Notes: generated from the sequence alone by a model not told the origin. A stretch of 43,001 nt of DNA from an uncultured SAR86 cluster bacterium (GCA_902625415.1 CACOBG010000005.1:1-43001); one strand, 5' to 3'. Positions 9,658-20,199 are shown, counted from the stretch's first letter. Numbers and translations are program-made.

Positions 9658-11202
9658 ATGGAAGATTTAAACCCATCAGAAATTAGCAAGATTATAAAAG
9701 ACCGAATTAATAAATTGGATGTTTCTGCTGAAGAATCTAATGAAGGTACGATTGTATTTCTAGCTGATGGAATTGCCAGAGTCCACGGACTAAGTGAAGC
9801 TATGTATGGAGAGCTAATCGAATTCACCGGCGGAGTATTTGGCATGGCTCTGAACTTGGAACGCGACTCTGTAGGAGTAGTAATTTTTGGTGATTACAAA
9901 CTGCTTTCTGAAGGAGATACCGCAAAATGTACTGGTAGAATTCTAGAAGTCCCAGTAGGTGATGAGCTTGTCGGTAGAGTAGTAGATGCGCTAGGAAATC
10001 CAATCGATGGTAAAGGCGACATTGGTTCAAAGTTAACTTCGCCAGTTGAGAAAGTTGCTCCCGGAGTAATGTTTAGAAAGCCAGTTGATCAGCCAGTTCA
10101 AATCGGACTGAAGGCGGTAGATAGCATGGTGCCTATTGGGCGTGGTCAAAGAGAGTTGATTATTGGCGACAGACAGACAGGAAAAACTGCTATCGCCATT
10201 GACGCGATCATCAACCAAAAAGGCAAGAACATGACTTGCATTTATGTCGCAATTGGCCAGAAACAATCCTCAATAGCTGCAACAGTAAGAAAGTTGGAAG
10301 AATTTGGCGCAATGGATCACACTATTGTTGTAGCTGCAGCATCAGCTGACCCAGCGCCTATGCAATTCTTGGCTCCATATTCTGCTTGTTCAATGGGAGA
10401 GTACTTTAGAGATAGAGGCGAAGATGCTTTGATCATTTATGATGACTTATCTAAACAAGCGGTTGCTTACAGACAAATTTCATTGCTTTTAAAAAGACCG
10501 CCAGGAAGAGAGGCATATCCAGGTGATATTTTTTATCTTCACTCAAGATTGCTTGAAAGAGCCTCACGAGTTAACGAAGAATATGTTGAACAAGAAACCG
10601 GTGGAAAAGTAAAAGGCAAAACGGGTTCTTTGACTGCGCTTCCTATTATTGAAACTCAGGCAGGAGACGTATCGGCCTTCGTGCCCACGAATGTGATCTC
10701 AATTACTGACGGACAAATTTTCTTGGATACGTCTTATTTCAACAAAGGTATTTTGCCTGCTATGGATCCAGGTATTTCAGTATCAAGAGTAGGTGGGGCA
10801 GCTCAATTGCCATCGATTAGAAAGCTTGGCGGAGGAGTAAGAATAGCTTTGGCCCAATTTAGAGAGCTCGAAGCATTTGCGCAATTTGCCTCAGACTTGG
10901 ATGACGCTTCTCGAGAACAGCTGGAACAAGGACAAAAAGTAACCGAAGTTATGAAACAAAAACAGTATTCACCAATGTCAGTTGGGGAAATGTCTGTAAT
11001 GCTTTTTGCCGTTAACGAAGGTTATATCAAGGATGTAGACCTCAACAAAGTAGCTGATTTTGAGTCTGCCTTGTTATCTTTCATGGCTTCTGAATATAAG
11101 GAACTTATGGCCAACTTAGATGAAACCGGAGAATATTCCGATGAAGTACTAACTAGTTTCAAAGAAGCACTGGAAAAATTCAAATCAACACAAACCTGGT
11201 AG
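9658..11202 (+). CDS. atpA: ATP synthase F1 subunit alpha
   Basis: Alpha is the regulatory nucleotide-binding subunit of the F1 hexamer. It has 514 residues (E. coli 513). The N-terminus [14 protein letters not shown] is typical, the P-loop GDRQTGKTA is at about 170-178, and [10 protein letters not shown], the arginine-finger region [12 protein letters not shown] and [14 protein letters not shown] all match the family. AAGAGG before ATG 9658 serves as ribosome binding site. It lies in the complete atpBEFHAGDC operon. Confidence 0.98.
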   Translation: MEDLNPSEISKIIKDRINKLDVSAEESNEGTIVFLADGIARVHGLSEAMYGELIEFTGGVFGMALNLERDSVGVVIFGDYKLLSEGDTAKCTGRILEVPVGDELVGRVVDALGNPIDGKGDIGSKLTSPVEKVAPGVMFRKPVDQPVQIGLKAVDSMVPIGRGQRELIIGDRQTGKTAIAIDAIINQKGKNMTCIYVAIGQKQSSIAATVRKLEEFGAMDHTIVVAAASADPAPMQFLAPYSACSMGEYFRDRGEDALIIYDDLSKQAVAYRQISLLLKRPPGREAYPGDIFYLHSRLLERASRVNEEYVEQETGGKVKGKTGSLTALPIIETQAGDVSAFVPTNVISITDGQIFLDTSYFNKGILPAMDPGISVSRVGGAAQLPSIRKLGGGVRIALAQFRELEAFAQFASDLDDASREQLEQGQKVTEVMKQKQYSPMSVGEMSVMLFAVNEGYIKDVDLNKVADFESALLSFMASEYKELMANLDETGEYSDEVLTSFKEALEKFKSTQTW

Positions 11203-11203
11203 C

Positions 11204-12064
11204 ATGGCAAATACAAAAGAAATAAGAAAACAAATTTCCAGTATTTCGAATACGCAAAAAATTACGAGCGCCATGGAAATGGTCGCTTCTAGTAAGATGC
11301 GCAAAACCCAAGACAGAATGGAAATGGGTAGACCCTATGCAGATCGCATGCTCTCCGTTATCGGTCACTTGGCTAATTCAAATCCTGAATATAAGCCTCT
11401 ATATATGACTGAAAGAGAAACTAAGAACATTGGCATCATTGTCGTGAGTTCCGACAAAGGCTTGTGTGGCGGTTTAAACATAAACTTGTTTAGAAGTCTG
11501 GTCGGCTTTTTAAAAGAACAAGCTGATCAAGGAATTGGTCAACAGTTTTGTTCGGTTGGCACCAAGGCAAAGGTATTCTTTAACTCTTATGGCGGTAACG
11601 TTGTTGCGGCTGCTGAAAAGCTTGGAGACGTTCCAGCTTTAGAGGACTTGATTGGCTCAATAAAAATCTTGCTGGAAAAATTCGAAGCAGGAGAGATAGA
11701 CAAGGTTTATCTAGCTAGCAATAAGTTTGAAAACACGATGACTCAACAGCCAGAAATCAAACAACTTCTGCCGCTTTTAGCAGAAGACACACCTGAACTA
11801 AAACACAGATGGGACTACATCTATGAGCCAGATGCGAAAGAATTGTTAGATGGTTTAATGCAGCGTTATATTGAATCTCTGGTCTATCAAGCCGTGATTG
11901 AAAATATAGCCTGTGAGCAAGCGGCAAAAATGATTGCGATGAAAAATGCTACCGAGAATGCCGGCACTTTAATCGACGAATTACAACTTATTTACAACAA
12001 TGCCAGACAAGCGGCAATTACTCAGGAACTTTCTGAAATTGTCGGTGGAGCTGCAGCACTATAA
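11204..12064 (+). CDS. atpG: ATP synthase F1 subunit gamma
   Basis: Gamma is the central rotary shaft. The 286 residues (E. coli 287) begin with the N-terminal coiled-coil signature [20 protein letters not shown] and end with the C-terminal helix around [20 protein letters not shown] and [31 protein letters not shown] marks the Rossmann-like middle domain. The ATG lies one base after the atpA stop. Confidence 0.97.
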   Translation: MANTKEIRKQISSISNTQKITSAMEMVASSKMRKTQDRMEMGRPYADRMLSVIGHLANSNPEYKPLYMTERETKNIGIIVVSSDKGLCGGLNINLFRSLVGFLKEQADQGIGQQFCSVGTKAKVFFNSYGGNVVAAAEKLGDVPALEDLIGSIKILLEKFEAGEIDKVYLASNKFENTMTQQPEIKQLLPLLAEDTPELKHRWDYIYEPDAKELLDGLMQRYIESLVYQAVIENIACEQAAKMIAMKNATENAGTLIDELQLIYNNARQAAITQELSEIVGGAAAL

Positions 12065-12074
12065 TAATTTTTGA

Positions 12075-13460
<1,386 letters not shown>

Positions 13461-13462
13461 GC

Positions 13463-13876
13463 ATGTCGACAATTCTTTGCAACATCGTAAGTGCTGAGTC
13501 AGAAATTTTTTCTGGCCAAGTTGAAATGGTGGTTGCAACTGGAACACTGGGAGAACTTGGCATAACGCCAGGACACTCACAACTCCTAACGGGAATTAAA
13601 GCAGGTCCGGTGAAGGTAATTTTAGAGGGCGGCGAAGAAAAAGTGTTTTTTCTGTCTGGCGGATTCATTGAAGTTCAGCCAGATGCAGTAACCTTGCTTT
13701 CTGATGTTGCTGAAAGAGCGGAAGATATTGATGAGGCAGAGGCAGAGAGAGCCAGAGAGTTAGCAGAAAGGGCAAGAGATAATGCTAGTTCGGATGTGGA
13801 TTTTTCCAAAGCCAAAGCTGAGCTTGCTGAAGTTGCTGCGAGATTGCAAACGCTTCGCAAAATGCGAAAGAAATAG
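13463..13876 (+). CDS. atpC: ATP synthase F1 subunit epsilon
   Basis: Epsilon binds gamma and the c-ring and regulates ATP hydrolysis. The 137-residue protein has the beta-sandwich domain (IVSAESEIFSGQVEMVVA, GELGITPGHSQLLTGIKAGP) and the C-terminal two-helix domain rich in Ala, Glu and Arg (DEAEAERARELAERARDN). It is the last gene of the atp operon; 47 bases separate it from glmU. Confidence 0.96.
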   Translation: MSTILCNIVSAESEIFSGQVEMVVATGTLGELGITPGHSQLLTGIKAGPVKVILEGGEEKVFFLSGGFIEVQPDAVTLLSDVAERAEDIDEAEAERARELAERARDNASSDVDFSKAKAELAEVAARLQTLRKMRKK

Positions 13877-13923
13877 TCAAAAGCTCCTTAAAAATCTAGA
13901 ATACGCTCTAATCTGGGCTGTTC

Positions 13924-15270
13924 ATGAAAATCGACGCAATTATTTTAGCTGCCGGCAAAGGCAAGAGAATGCAATCTGCATCGCCAAAAGTATTGCAACA
14001 AGTTGCCGGAAAAGCTTTGCTGCAGCATGTTTTAGATACTTCTCTCGAATTAAAAAGTTGCCAGCCTCACATTGTTGTTGGCGATCAAGCTTCTTTGGTA
14101 AAAGCTTCTGTATCTGCTCCTAAAAACAGCAAATGGTCCAAACAAGCAAAACAATTGGGCACAGGGCATGCGGTAAAACAATCCTTAAAAAGCTTAAGAG
14201 CGGGATCGATAGCCCTTATTCTTTATGGCGATGTTCCATTAGTGAAAAGCTCCACAATGAATAACTTAGTTAAGGCAGCCGGAAAAAGCAGTCTCGCCCT
14301 GCTTTCTTTTGAGCAACAAACACCAAAAGGCTATGGCAGAATCATTAGAAGTCCCAGAGGCAAAGTACTTGGAATTGTTGAAGAGAAAGATGCAACGTCA
14401 GAGCAAAAGAAAATCACTGAAGTAAACTCTGGAATTATGGCGGTTCCTTCTAATAAGCTTGATAAGCTTCTCAAGGGCTTGAAAAATAAAAATGCTGCAA
14501 AAGAATATTATTTAACCGATATTGTAAGCCTAGCAAATGAGAACAAAATACCAGTAAAAGCTGTCAAACTTGATAGTAAGGAGGAAGTTTTGGGAGCAAA
14601 CAATCTAGAAGAGCTCAATCAACTTGAGCGAAACTATCAACTTTTGAAAGCCAAGGAGTTTTTAAAAAAAGGAGTAATTATCTCTGATCCGGCTAGAGTG
14701 GATTTTAGAGGCGAGGTCAAAATTCAAAAAGGCACAAGTATAGACATCAATTGTATATTTGAGGGAAAAGTTGAGATTGGAAAAAATGTCATCATTGGTC
14801 CAGGCGCGATCGTAAGAAACTCCAAGATAGGGAATGGCTCAAGAATTGAACCTTACACCCTTATTGAAAACGCGATTTTAGAAAAAAATGTCTCTGCTGG
14901 TCCTTACGCGCACATCGGACCCGAAGCTCACCTTGAAGAAAATTCCGAGATTGGAAACTTTGTTGAAGTAAAACGCAGCAAAATTGGCAAAGGCACGAAA
15001 GCCAAGCACTTGGCTTATATTGGCGATGGGCAAGTTGCAGAAAAGGTAAATGTTGGAGCGGGGACCATTTTTGTAAATTACGACGGTAAAAATAAAAACA
15101 AAACTAAAGTGGGCAAAGGCGCTTTTATTGGCTCTAATAGTTCTTTGATAGCTCCAATAAGGATTGGACAAAATAGTATGATTGGTGCTGGATCCGTTGT
15201 GACGAGCGACGTTCCAGCCGAAAGACTAGCTTTGGGTAGATCAAGACAAAGGAATATAAAGAAAAAGTAA
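13924..15270 (+). CDS. glmU: Bifunctional N-acetylglucosamine-1-phosphate uridyltransferase / glucosamine-1-phosphate acetyltransferase GlmU
   Basis: GlmU acetylates glucosamine-1-phosphate and couples it to UTP, giving UDP-GlcNAc for peptidoglycan and LPS. The 448 residues (E. coli 456) start with the nucleotidyltransferase motif ILAAGKGKRMQSASPKVL; GTGHAV and LYGDVPL follow. From about residue 250 a left-handed beta-helix of hexapeptide repeats appears, with the acetyltransferase histidine in KAKHLAYIGD and VGAGTIFVNYDG. A weak TAGAAT lies at 13897-13902, but no convincing -35. The stop overlaps the glmS ATG by one base, so the two consecutive pathway enzymes are probably coupled. Confidence 0.96.
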   Translation: MKIDAIILAAGKGKRMQSASPKVLQQVAGKALLQHVLDTSLELKSCQPHIVVGDQASLVKASVSAPKNSKWSKQAKQLGTGHAVKQSLKSLRAGSIALILYGDVPLVKSSTMNNLVKAAGKSSLALLSFEQQTPKGYGRIIRSPRGKVLGIVEEKDATSEQKKITEVNSGIMAVPSNKLDKLLKGLKNKNAAKEYYLTDIVSLANENKIPVKAVKLDSKEEVLGANNLEELNQLERNYQLLKAKEFLKKGVIISDPARVDFRGEVKIQKGTSIDINCIFEGKVEIGKNVIIGPGAIVRNSKIGNGSRIEPYTLIENAILEKNVSAGPYAHIGPEAHLEENSEIGNFVEVKRSKIGKGTKAKHLAYIGDGQVAEKVNVGAGTIFVNYDGKNKNKTKVGKGAFIGSNSSLIAPIRIGQNSMIGAGSVVTSDVPAERLALGRSRQRNIKKK

Positions 15271-17096
15271 TGTGCGGAATAATTGCAGCAGCTACTGAAA
15301 AAAGCGTTGGCAAACTCTTAGTGCAGGGTTTGTACAAGATGGAATATCGGGGCTATGACTCTGCAGGTCTGGCCTTGCATCAAATAGACGATATTGCACA
15401 CCTTAGATCTTTGGGCAAAGTCAAAAAGCTCGAATCCAAAATGGATAAAGAAAAGCCTAAGGGTAAAATTGGCATTGCCCATACTAGGTGGGCCACTCAT
15501 GGAAAACCTTCAGAAGAAAATGCCCACCCACATGTTTCTAATAATAGGGTGTTTATCGTGCACAACGGCATAATTGAAAATTATGTTGCCCTGAAAAAAC
15601 AACTCGAAAAAAAAGGCTACCAGTTTAATTCACAAACCGACTCTGAATTAATCGCTCACCAACTTGATTTTTTCTTGGATCAAGGAAGTGAAATGTTAGA
15701 AGCTATGTCTCTTCTGAAAGAAAAGCTAGAAGGCGCTTACGCAGTTGCTGCCATAGATTTAAAAAAAGAATCGCATTTTTATTTGATTCGAAACAAATCC
15801 CCCTTGCTTTTGGGCAAATCCGACTCGGGCATGTTTGCTGCATCCGATCCTTTGGCACTTGCAGATCTCACTAATGAATTTGTCTTTTTAGAAGATGGAG
15901 ATGTTGCTGAGGTATCTGCAAAAGAGTTTAAGATTTTAGATAAAAACCAAAAAAGGGCCATTAGAAAAATTACCACTATCGATGTTTCAAGTGAGGCGAT
16001 GGGAAAAAACGGCTATCGCCATTTCATGGAAAAAGAAATTTATGAGCAGCCAACTGCAATCTTAAATACTTTAGACGGCAGGATTGGAGGCGAAGACGTA
16101 CTTGAAAATATTTTTGGCGAAGGCTCCAATAAACTGCTTTCAAAAGTAGAAAGAATTCAAATCGTTGCTGCAGGCACAAGTTTGCATGCTGGCAGAGTCG
16201 CTGCAAATTGGTTTTCAGCAATTGCGAATCTGCCAACGCAAATAGATTACGCGAGCGAATACCGTTACAAAAATCCGTATGTTGATAAAAACACTTTGTT
16301 ATTAACCATCTCTCAATCAGGAGAGACTGCCGATACCTTAGGCGCTTTACGATATGCGAAAGAAAGAGACTATTTGGGTTCGCTCACTATTTGCAACGTT
16401 CCCACAAGTTCGCTTGCCAGAGAATCTGATTTTGTTTTATTGACCAACGCGGGCCCTGAAATAGGCGTTGCCTCCACCAAAGCTTTTACGACGCAATTAA
16501 CTGCCTTGATGTTACTTACTTTGTCTTTGGCGAAAGCCAGAAACCTTAATCCAAGACTAAGAGGTAGGGTTGTTGGTGCTTTACGAGCTCTGCCGGAGAA
16601 AATAACTGAGTCGTTAGAGCTGAAGCCTAAGATCATTAAAATCGCTAAAGAAATAGCTAAAAAAGACAATGCTTTATTTCTAGGGAGAGGTATTTTTTAT
16701 CCGATAGCTAAAGAAGGCTCTTTAAAACTCAAAGAAATTTCTTATATTCATGCCGAAGCATATCCTGCAGGGGAGCTAAAACATGGGCCACTTGCTCTCA
16801 TCGACAAGAATATGCCTGTTATTGCCTTGGCACCAGAAAACGAATTAGCAGAAAAACTAATTTCAAATTTGGAAGAAGTGAAAGCAAGAGGCGGCAAATT
16901 GTTTGTCGTAGGAAATGCTGCTGGCAATATGAAATTGAAGGCAAAAAATCTTATCAATCTGCCAGAGTGCGATTTCTTACTGACACCGATTCTATATACC
17001 GTACCCTTGCAAATTCTTTCATACGAAGTGGCTTTGCTCAGAGGTACAGACATCGATCAGCCAAGAAACTTAGCTAAGTCTGTCACGGTTGAATAG
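15270..17096 (+). CDS. glmS: Glutamine--fructose-6-phosphate aminotransferase (isomerizing) GlmS
   Basis: GlmS makes glucosamine-6-phosphate from fructose-6-phosphate and glutamine, the first step of the pathway GlmU completes. It has 608 residues (E. coli 609). The N-terminal nucleophile is Cys2 (MCGIIAAA), with YRGYDSAG, HTRWATHG and HNGIIENY in the glutaminase domain. Two SIS domains follow (AAGTSLHAGRVA, SQSGETADTLGAL, STKAFTTQ). HAEAYPAGELKHGPLAL and the C-terminal DQPRNLAKSVTVE complete the family pattern. The conserved 3' end is the Tn7 recognition sequence in other bacteria, and a candidate inserted cassette begins 5 bases after the stop. Confidence 0.97.
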   Translation: MCGIIAAATEKSVGKLLVQGLYKMEYRGYDSAGLALHQIDDIAHLRSLGKVKKLESKMDKEKPKGKIGIAHTRWATHGKPSEENAHPHVSNNRVFIVHNGIIENYVALKKQLEKKGYQFNSQTDSELIAHQLDFFLDQGSEMLEAMSLLKEKLEGAYAVAAIDLKKESHFYLIRNKSPLLLGKSDSGMFAASDPLALADLTNEFVFLEDGDVAEVSAKEFKILDKNQKRAIRKITTIDVSSEAMGKNGYRHFMEKEIYEQPTAILNTLDGRIGGEDVLENIFGEGSNKLLSKVERIQIVAAGTSLHAGRVAANWFSAIANLPTQIDYASEYRYKNPYVDKNTLLLTISQSGETADTLGALRYAKERDYLGSLTICNVPTSSLARESDFVLLTNAGPEIGVASTKAFTTQLTALMLLTLSLAKARNLNPRLRGRVVGALRALPEKITESLELKPKIIKIAKEIAKKDNALFLGRGIFYPIAKEGSLKLKEISYIHAEAYPAGELKHGPLALIDKNMPVIALAPENELAEKLISNLEEVKARGGKLFVVGNAAGNMKLKAKNLINLPECDFLLTPILYTVPLQILSYEVALLRGTDIDQPRNLAKSVTVE

Positions 17097-17100
17097 GTCT

Positions 17101-17113
17101 ACAGGTGGGGTTT
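17101..17113 (+). repeat. Left 13-bp inverted repeat
   Basis: ACAGGTGGGGTTT begins five bases after the glmS stop codon. It contains the GTG start codon (17105) of the enclosed gene, so if it is a true terminus the gene starts inside the element end. Confidence 0.6.
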
Positions 17114-18067
17114 AGTTTTCAAAAAAAATCTCAATACTCAAGACACTACATATATCAGACCGTAACAGGGACTGACAATCCTCCAAATTTTGACATGGGT
17201 CAAACAGGATATGGAAGGATTGATAACAACCTTTTTATCTTCATGAATGTAGGCATACCTGGAGTTGATGGTATGGATTATAAGAATCATTATGATCCCA
17301 GAACCGAGTCAGTCAGTTGGTGCGCAAAAAAGAAAACACATTCTGGTCAAGAACAGATGCAGAAGATAATAAATGGGGATCTAGATCTTTATTTATTTGC
17401 AAGATGGGAACGAAATGAAGATTGGACATATTTAGGGGAGGCACATGTTCTTTCGTATGAAGACAATGTGGTAGTGGCAGACCCAGAGGGCAATGAAACC
17501 TTCTGCATGGAATACCAGTTAACTTGTAAGGGCATTGAAGAAGACCTCGGTAAAGAGGAAATAGAATCAGGGACACTCACTCTTACAGATAGTCGACCAA
17601 AAAGAAAAGTAAGAAAGAAAACAAAAAGAAAATTTAAGGGTAGAGGGAAAAAGGACTATCTTTTGAAAGCAAAAAGAGACAAAAAAATAGGAGACCTTGG
17701 AGAAGAACTCGTTATGAAATACGAGAAAAAAAGGTTGATTGATTTAGGGAAGAAAGACTTAGCAGATTCCATAGAGCACGTATCTATGACACAGGGAGAT
17801 GGAACTGGTTACGATATTAAGTCTTTTAATGAAGATGGAACAGATAGGTTTGTTGAGGTTAAAACTACAAAACAAGGTATTGATACTGAATTTTTTATGT
17901 CTCCTAATGAAATAGAGTTTTCAGAATTAAACCAAAAGAGTTATTACTTGTATCGGGTCTATAATCTAAAATTAAATCCACTAAATGGTTCTTTATATAT
18001 TAATCCTGGTAATGTTCTCGATGAGTTTGATAAGGAACCAACAGAATTTGTTCTTAAATCAAAATAA
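17105..18067 (+). CDS. DUF3427-like / DUF3883 (NO VEIN C-terminal) two-domain protein, possible modified-DNA-directed nuclease
   Basis: The N-terminal part (about 1-145), with YSRHYIYQTVTG, GIPG, NHYDPRTE, THSGQ and LFARWERNEDWTYLGEA, resembles DUF3427-type domains found in restriction-related proteins. A very basic linker (about 164-194) leads to a C-terminal DUF3883 domain: GDLGEELVMKYEKKRL (197-211), GDGTGYDIKSF (231-241), VEVKTTKQG (250-258) and YYLYRVYNL. D237, E251 and K253 fit a PD-(D/E)XK nuclease core. Such architectures suggest a type IV restriction or other defence role, which is inference. GTG 17105, eight bases after the glmS stop, keeps the N-terminal YSR segment; ATG 17195 is the alternative. 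It lies inside the inverted-repeat pair and lacks an obvious promoter. Confidence 0.75.
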   Translation: MGFSFQKKSQYSRHYIYQTVTGTDNPPNFDMGQTGYGRIDNNLFIFMNVGIPGVDGMDYKNHYDPRTESVSWCAKKKTHSGQEQMQKIINGDLDLYLFARWERNEDWTYLGEAHVLSYEDNVVVADPEGNETFCMEYQLTCKGIEEDLGKEEIESGTLTLTDSRPKRKVRKKTKRKFKGRGKKDYLLKAKRDKKIGDLGEELVMKYEKKRLIDLGKKDLADSIEHVSMTQGDGTGYDIKSFNEDGTDRFVEVKTTKQGIDTEFFMSPNEIEFSELNQKSYYLYRVYNLKLNPLNGSLYINPGNVLDEFDKEPTEFVLKSK

Positions 18068-18176
18068 TCAAGAATACTCAATTAAAAGTCGAGAAACCTC
18101 TTTTGTTTTAAAAGGAACGTCATTACGATAATGAAAATGAAGTTGATTTGTAGTAACCGTAACAGTGAAGGTAAAG

Positions 18177-18189
18177 AAACCCCACCTGT
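18177..18189 (-). repeat. Right 13-bp inverted repeat
   Basis: AAACCCCACCTGT is the exact reverse complement of 17101-17113. It lies 109 bases after the stop of the enclosed gene and 31 bases before the next gene. The 152-bp gap around it (18068-18219) otherwise holds CCGTAAC motifs at 18157 and 18200 and a weak AT-rich hairpin with a T-rich tract near 18081-18110. Confidence 0.6.
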
Positions 18190-18219
18190 TCTCTATATTC
18201 CGTAACGGTAGAGTAATTT

Positions 18220-19737
18220 TTGATTTTCTTTAGTTTTCCAAAATACAGACTTTACATTTTTATAATGTTTGGCTTTGTTTTAACTTCTCAAATCTATGCT
18301 AACGAATTTAAAGTCGGGTTTGCTGAGCTTTCAATTACCCCTGAGCTAATCGATGAATGGGAAGATATTAATAACGACGCTCAATTTGATTCGGACATTG
18401 ATAGCTGGACTGATGTGAATGGCAATAATCAATTCGATGCTGTGTGGATGGCAGGGTTTCAAAATAAACGAGCCGCTCAAGGAGTTAAAGATGATCTCAT
18501 GGCGGTAACTGCCGTGATTGATGATGGCCAGACTCGGATAGGAATTATTAGCGCTGACACTATTGGGCTGATGCGAAAATTTGTTCTTAATGTCCGTGAG
18601 GACGTTCCTGCAGAGTGGGGTCTGGATTACATCATGGTGCATGCAACGCATAATCATGAAGGTCCAGATACTCAAGGTCTTTGGGGGCCAGGTTTTTTAA
18701 AAAGCGGCGTAGATGATGTTTATATGGAGCAGCTCAAAACAGTTTTCATACGCTCATTAAAAATGGCTATAGATAACTTGGAGCCCGCAGAAATGAGCTT
18801 GGCTTTAATTCCGACTAATCCTCTCACGCCTATCAAAGACAAACGCAAACCCATCGTGATAGACGACGACATAAGAGCAATTTTGTTTAGTCGTACTGAT
18901 GGTTCAATTATCGGCTCGTTAATCAACTTTGGAATTCATGTCGAGCTTACATGGGATAAAAATCTTGAATTAACTTCTGATGTTGCGGGCTACTTAAGAA
19001 AAGGCATCAGTGAAGGTATTTATTACAATGATCAGCTTGTTAAAGTTGGGCTTGGTGGAACCACGTTATGGTTAACGGGAAACATTGGAGGCTTGATGAC
19101 ATCAGGACCAACCGATCCAATTTATGATCCTGTTCTAAAAAAAACATTTACTAAACCGAGTCATGCCAAAGCACGCACATACGGATATAGCTTAGCAAGC
19201 AGTGTTATAGAAGCTTTTCAGGCAGGTGATTTCAAACAGTCTCCAAAGCCATCTATAACTGTCCACTCAACAGAAATAGAATTAGGCATAGAAAATTTCA
19301 TGCTCTCATTAGGTACTTTGCTTGGTGTGATTGATACCGATCCTAAATTCAGTCTGGTGCCACCATTTATACGCTATCTCAGTGAAGTAGCGTTTATACA
19401 AATAGGAGACGCATCTATTACCGGCGTCCCTGGAGAACTCTATCCAGAAATTGCTGTCGGAGGTATAGAAAATCCTATCGGCGCTGATTACGACATAGCT
19501 CCGTTAGAAATTCCAAATTTACGAAGTCAATTTCCAAACAAACTTAATTTAATGGTGAATTTGGCAAACGATGCTATTGGGTACATCATTCCTAAAAGCG
19601 AATGGGATGAAGACGCACCTTGGATCTACGGAGAGAATGAAGAAACTTATGGAGAAGTAGTGTCTTTGGGTCCAAATACTGCAGTTATAATTCATGAAAA
19701 TCTTATCAAGCTCATAGAAGAATCAAGAAATAAATAA
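18220..19737 (+). CDS. Exported neutral/alkaline ceramidase N-terminal domain family protein
   Basis: The 505-residue protein matches the neutral/alkaline non-lysosomal ceramidase N-terminal fold. It has KVGFAELSITPE near the start, MAGFQNKRAAQGVKDDL, the histidine motif HATHNHEGPDTQGLWG and GLGGTTLWLTGNIGG, where zinc-binding histidines are expected. A hydrophobic leader (about 1-27, ending SQIYA) predicts export, so action is periplasmic or extracellular. Substrate is unknown; many bacterial members are not proven ceramidases. The start is TTG 18220, because ATG 18265 would leave only a 12-residue leader without positive charges. It has an acidic calcium-loop-like DINNDAQFDSDIDSW and DVNGNNQFD insert near residues 48-70. 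It is 3 bases from the DoxX gene. Confidence 0.8.
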   Translation: MIFFSFPKYRLYIFIMFGFVLTSQIYANEFKVGFAELSITPELIDEWEDINNDAQFDSDIDSWTDVNGNNQFDAVWMAGFQNKRAAQGVKDDLMAVTAVIDDGQTRIGIISADTIGLMRKFVLNVREDVPAEWGLDYIMVHATHNHEGPDTQGLWGPGFLKSGVDDVYMEQLKTVFIRSLKMAIDNLEPAEMSLALIPTNPLTPIKDKRKPIVIDDDIRAILFSRTDGSIIGSLINFGIHVELTWDKNLELTSDVAGYLRKGISEGIYYNDQLVKVGLGGTTLWLTGNIGGLMTSGPTDPIYDPVLKKTFTKPSHAKARTYGYSLASSVIEAFQAGDFKQSPKPSITVHSTEIELGIENFMLSLGTLLGVIDTDPKFSLVPPFIRYLSEVAFIQIGDASITGVPGELYPEIAVGGIENPIGADYDIAPLEIPNLRSQFPNKLNLMVNLANDAIGYIIPKSEWDEDAPWIYGENEETYGEVVSLGPNTAVIIHENLIKLIEESRNK

Positions 19738-19740
19738 AGA

Positions 19741-20175
19741 ATGGATAATAATTGGAAACTTCTTGAAAAAACCTGCATCACAATCGGCAGAGTGCTGCTT
19801 GGGCTTTATTTTTTTCTACCAGGGATTTCTAAAATTCCGACCTATGAATTTACAGCCGAATACATGGCATTGCATTCTATACCCTTGGTGAGCATTCTTT
19901 TGCCTTTCACAATTGTCTTGCAATTAGTTTTGGGGATCACTCTTATAATAGGCTTTCGCATAAGAGAATCAGCTTTGATTCTTGCCGCATTGACCATTTT
20001 TATTAATATTGGTGTACATGATTTTTGGAATGAGTATCCAAATACAGATGCAGGGCACGAAACTCAGAACTTTGTTAAGAACCTGGGAATCTTTGCCGGT
20101 TTATTAGTGCTAAGCGCAACTCACAAAGTAAATCAATGGAGATTTTTTCCTAACGCCCTCGCAAAAAAGGACTGA
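19741..20175 (+). CDS. DoxX family membrane protein
   Basis: The 144-residue protein has four predicted membrane helices and the DoxX pattern RVLLGLYFFLPGISKI near the N-terminus, then LPFTIVLQLVLGITLIIGF. DoxX proteins are small quinone- or redox-associated inner-membrane proteins with poorly defined function. The start lies 3 bases after the ceramidase-family stop, so they are probably co-transcribed. The 24 bases after its stop (20176-20199) are T/A runs facing a convergent amidase gene. Confidence 0.82.
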   Translation: MDNNWKLLEKTCITIGRVLLGLYFFLPGISKIPTYEFTAEYMALHSIPLVSILLPFTIVLQLVLGITLIIGFRIRESALILAALTIFINIGVHDFWNEYPNTDAGHETQNFVKNLGIFAGLLVLSATHKVNQWRFFPNALAKKD

Positions 20176-20199
20176 TCAAAACAATTTTTTAAAAAGTTT

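Larger units (their letters stand above)
17101..18189 (+). mobile_element. Candidate non-autonomous cassette with 13-bp terminal inverted repeats at the glmS 3' end
   Basis: ACAGGTGGGGTTT at 17101-17113 and its exact reverse complement AAACCCCACCTGT at 18177-18189 bound 1089 bp holding one gene and nothing of the neighbouring core operon. TCT stands immediately outside both ends (17098-17100 and 18190-18192), as a 3-bp target duplication would. A 13-bp perfect inverted pair within 1.1 kb has roughly a one-percent chance. The site after glmS is the classic Tn7 target, but these ends do not resemble Tn7's and no transposase or integrase is present. The mobile interpretation is inference. Confidence 0.35.

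Noticed and set aside
13782-14123. A 113-codon + frame across the atpC end and glmU start
   Set aside because: It overlaps two well supported genes in another frame, and its composition is not protein-like; a shadow frame.
15270-17096. glmS ribozyme or glmZ-type control element
   Set aside because: glmU stops one base into the glmS start, leaving no leader to hold a ribozyme.
17097-18219. A Tn7 insertion
   Set aside because: The location fits, but the ends do not start TGTGGG, no 5-bp duplication is seen, and no tnsABCDE-type genes are present. Only a non-autonomous element can be argued.
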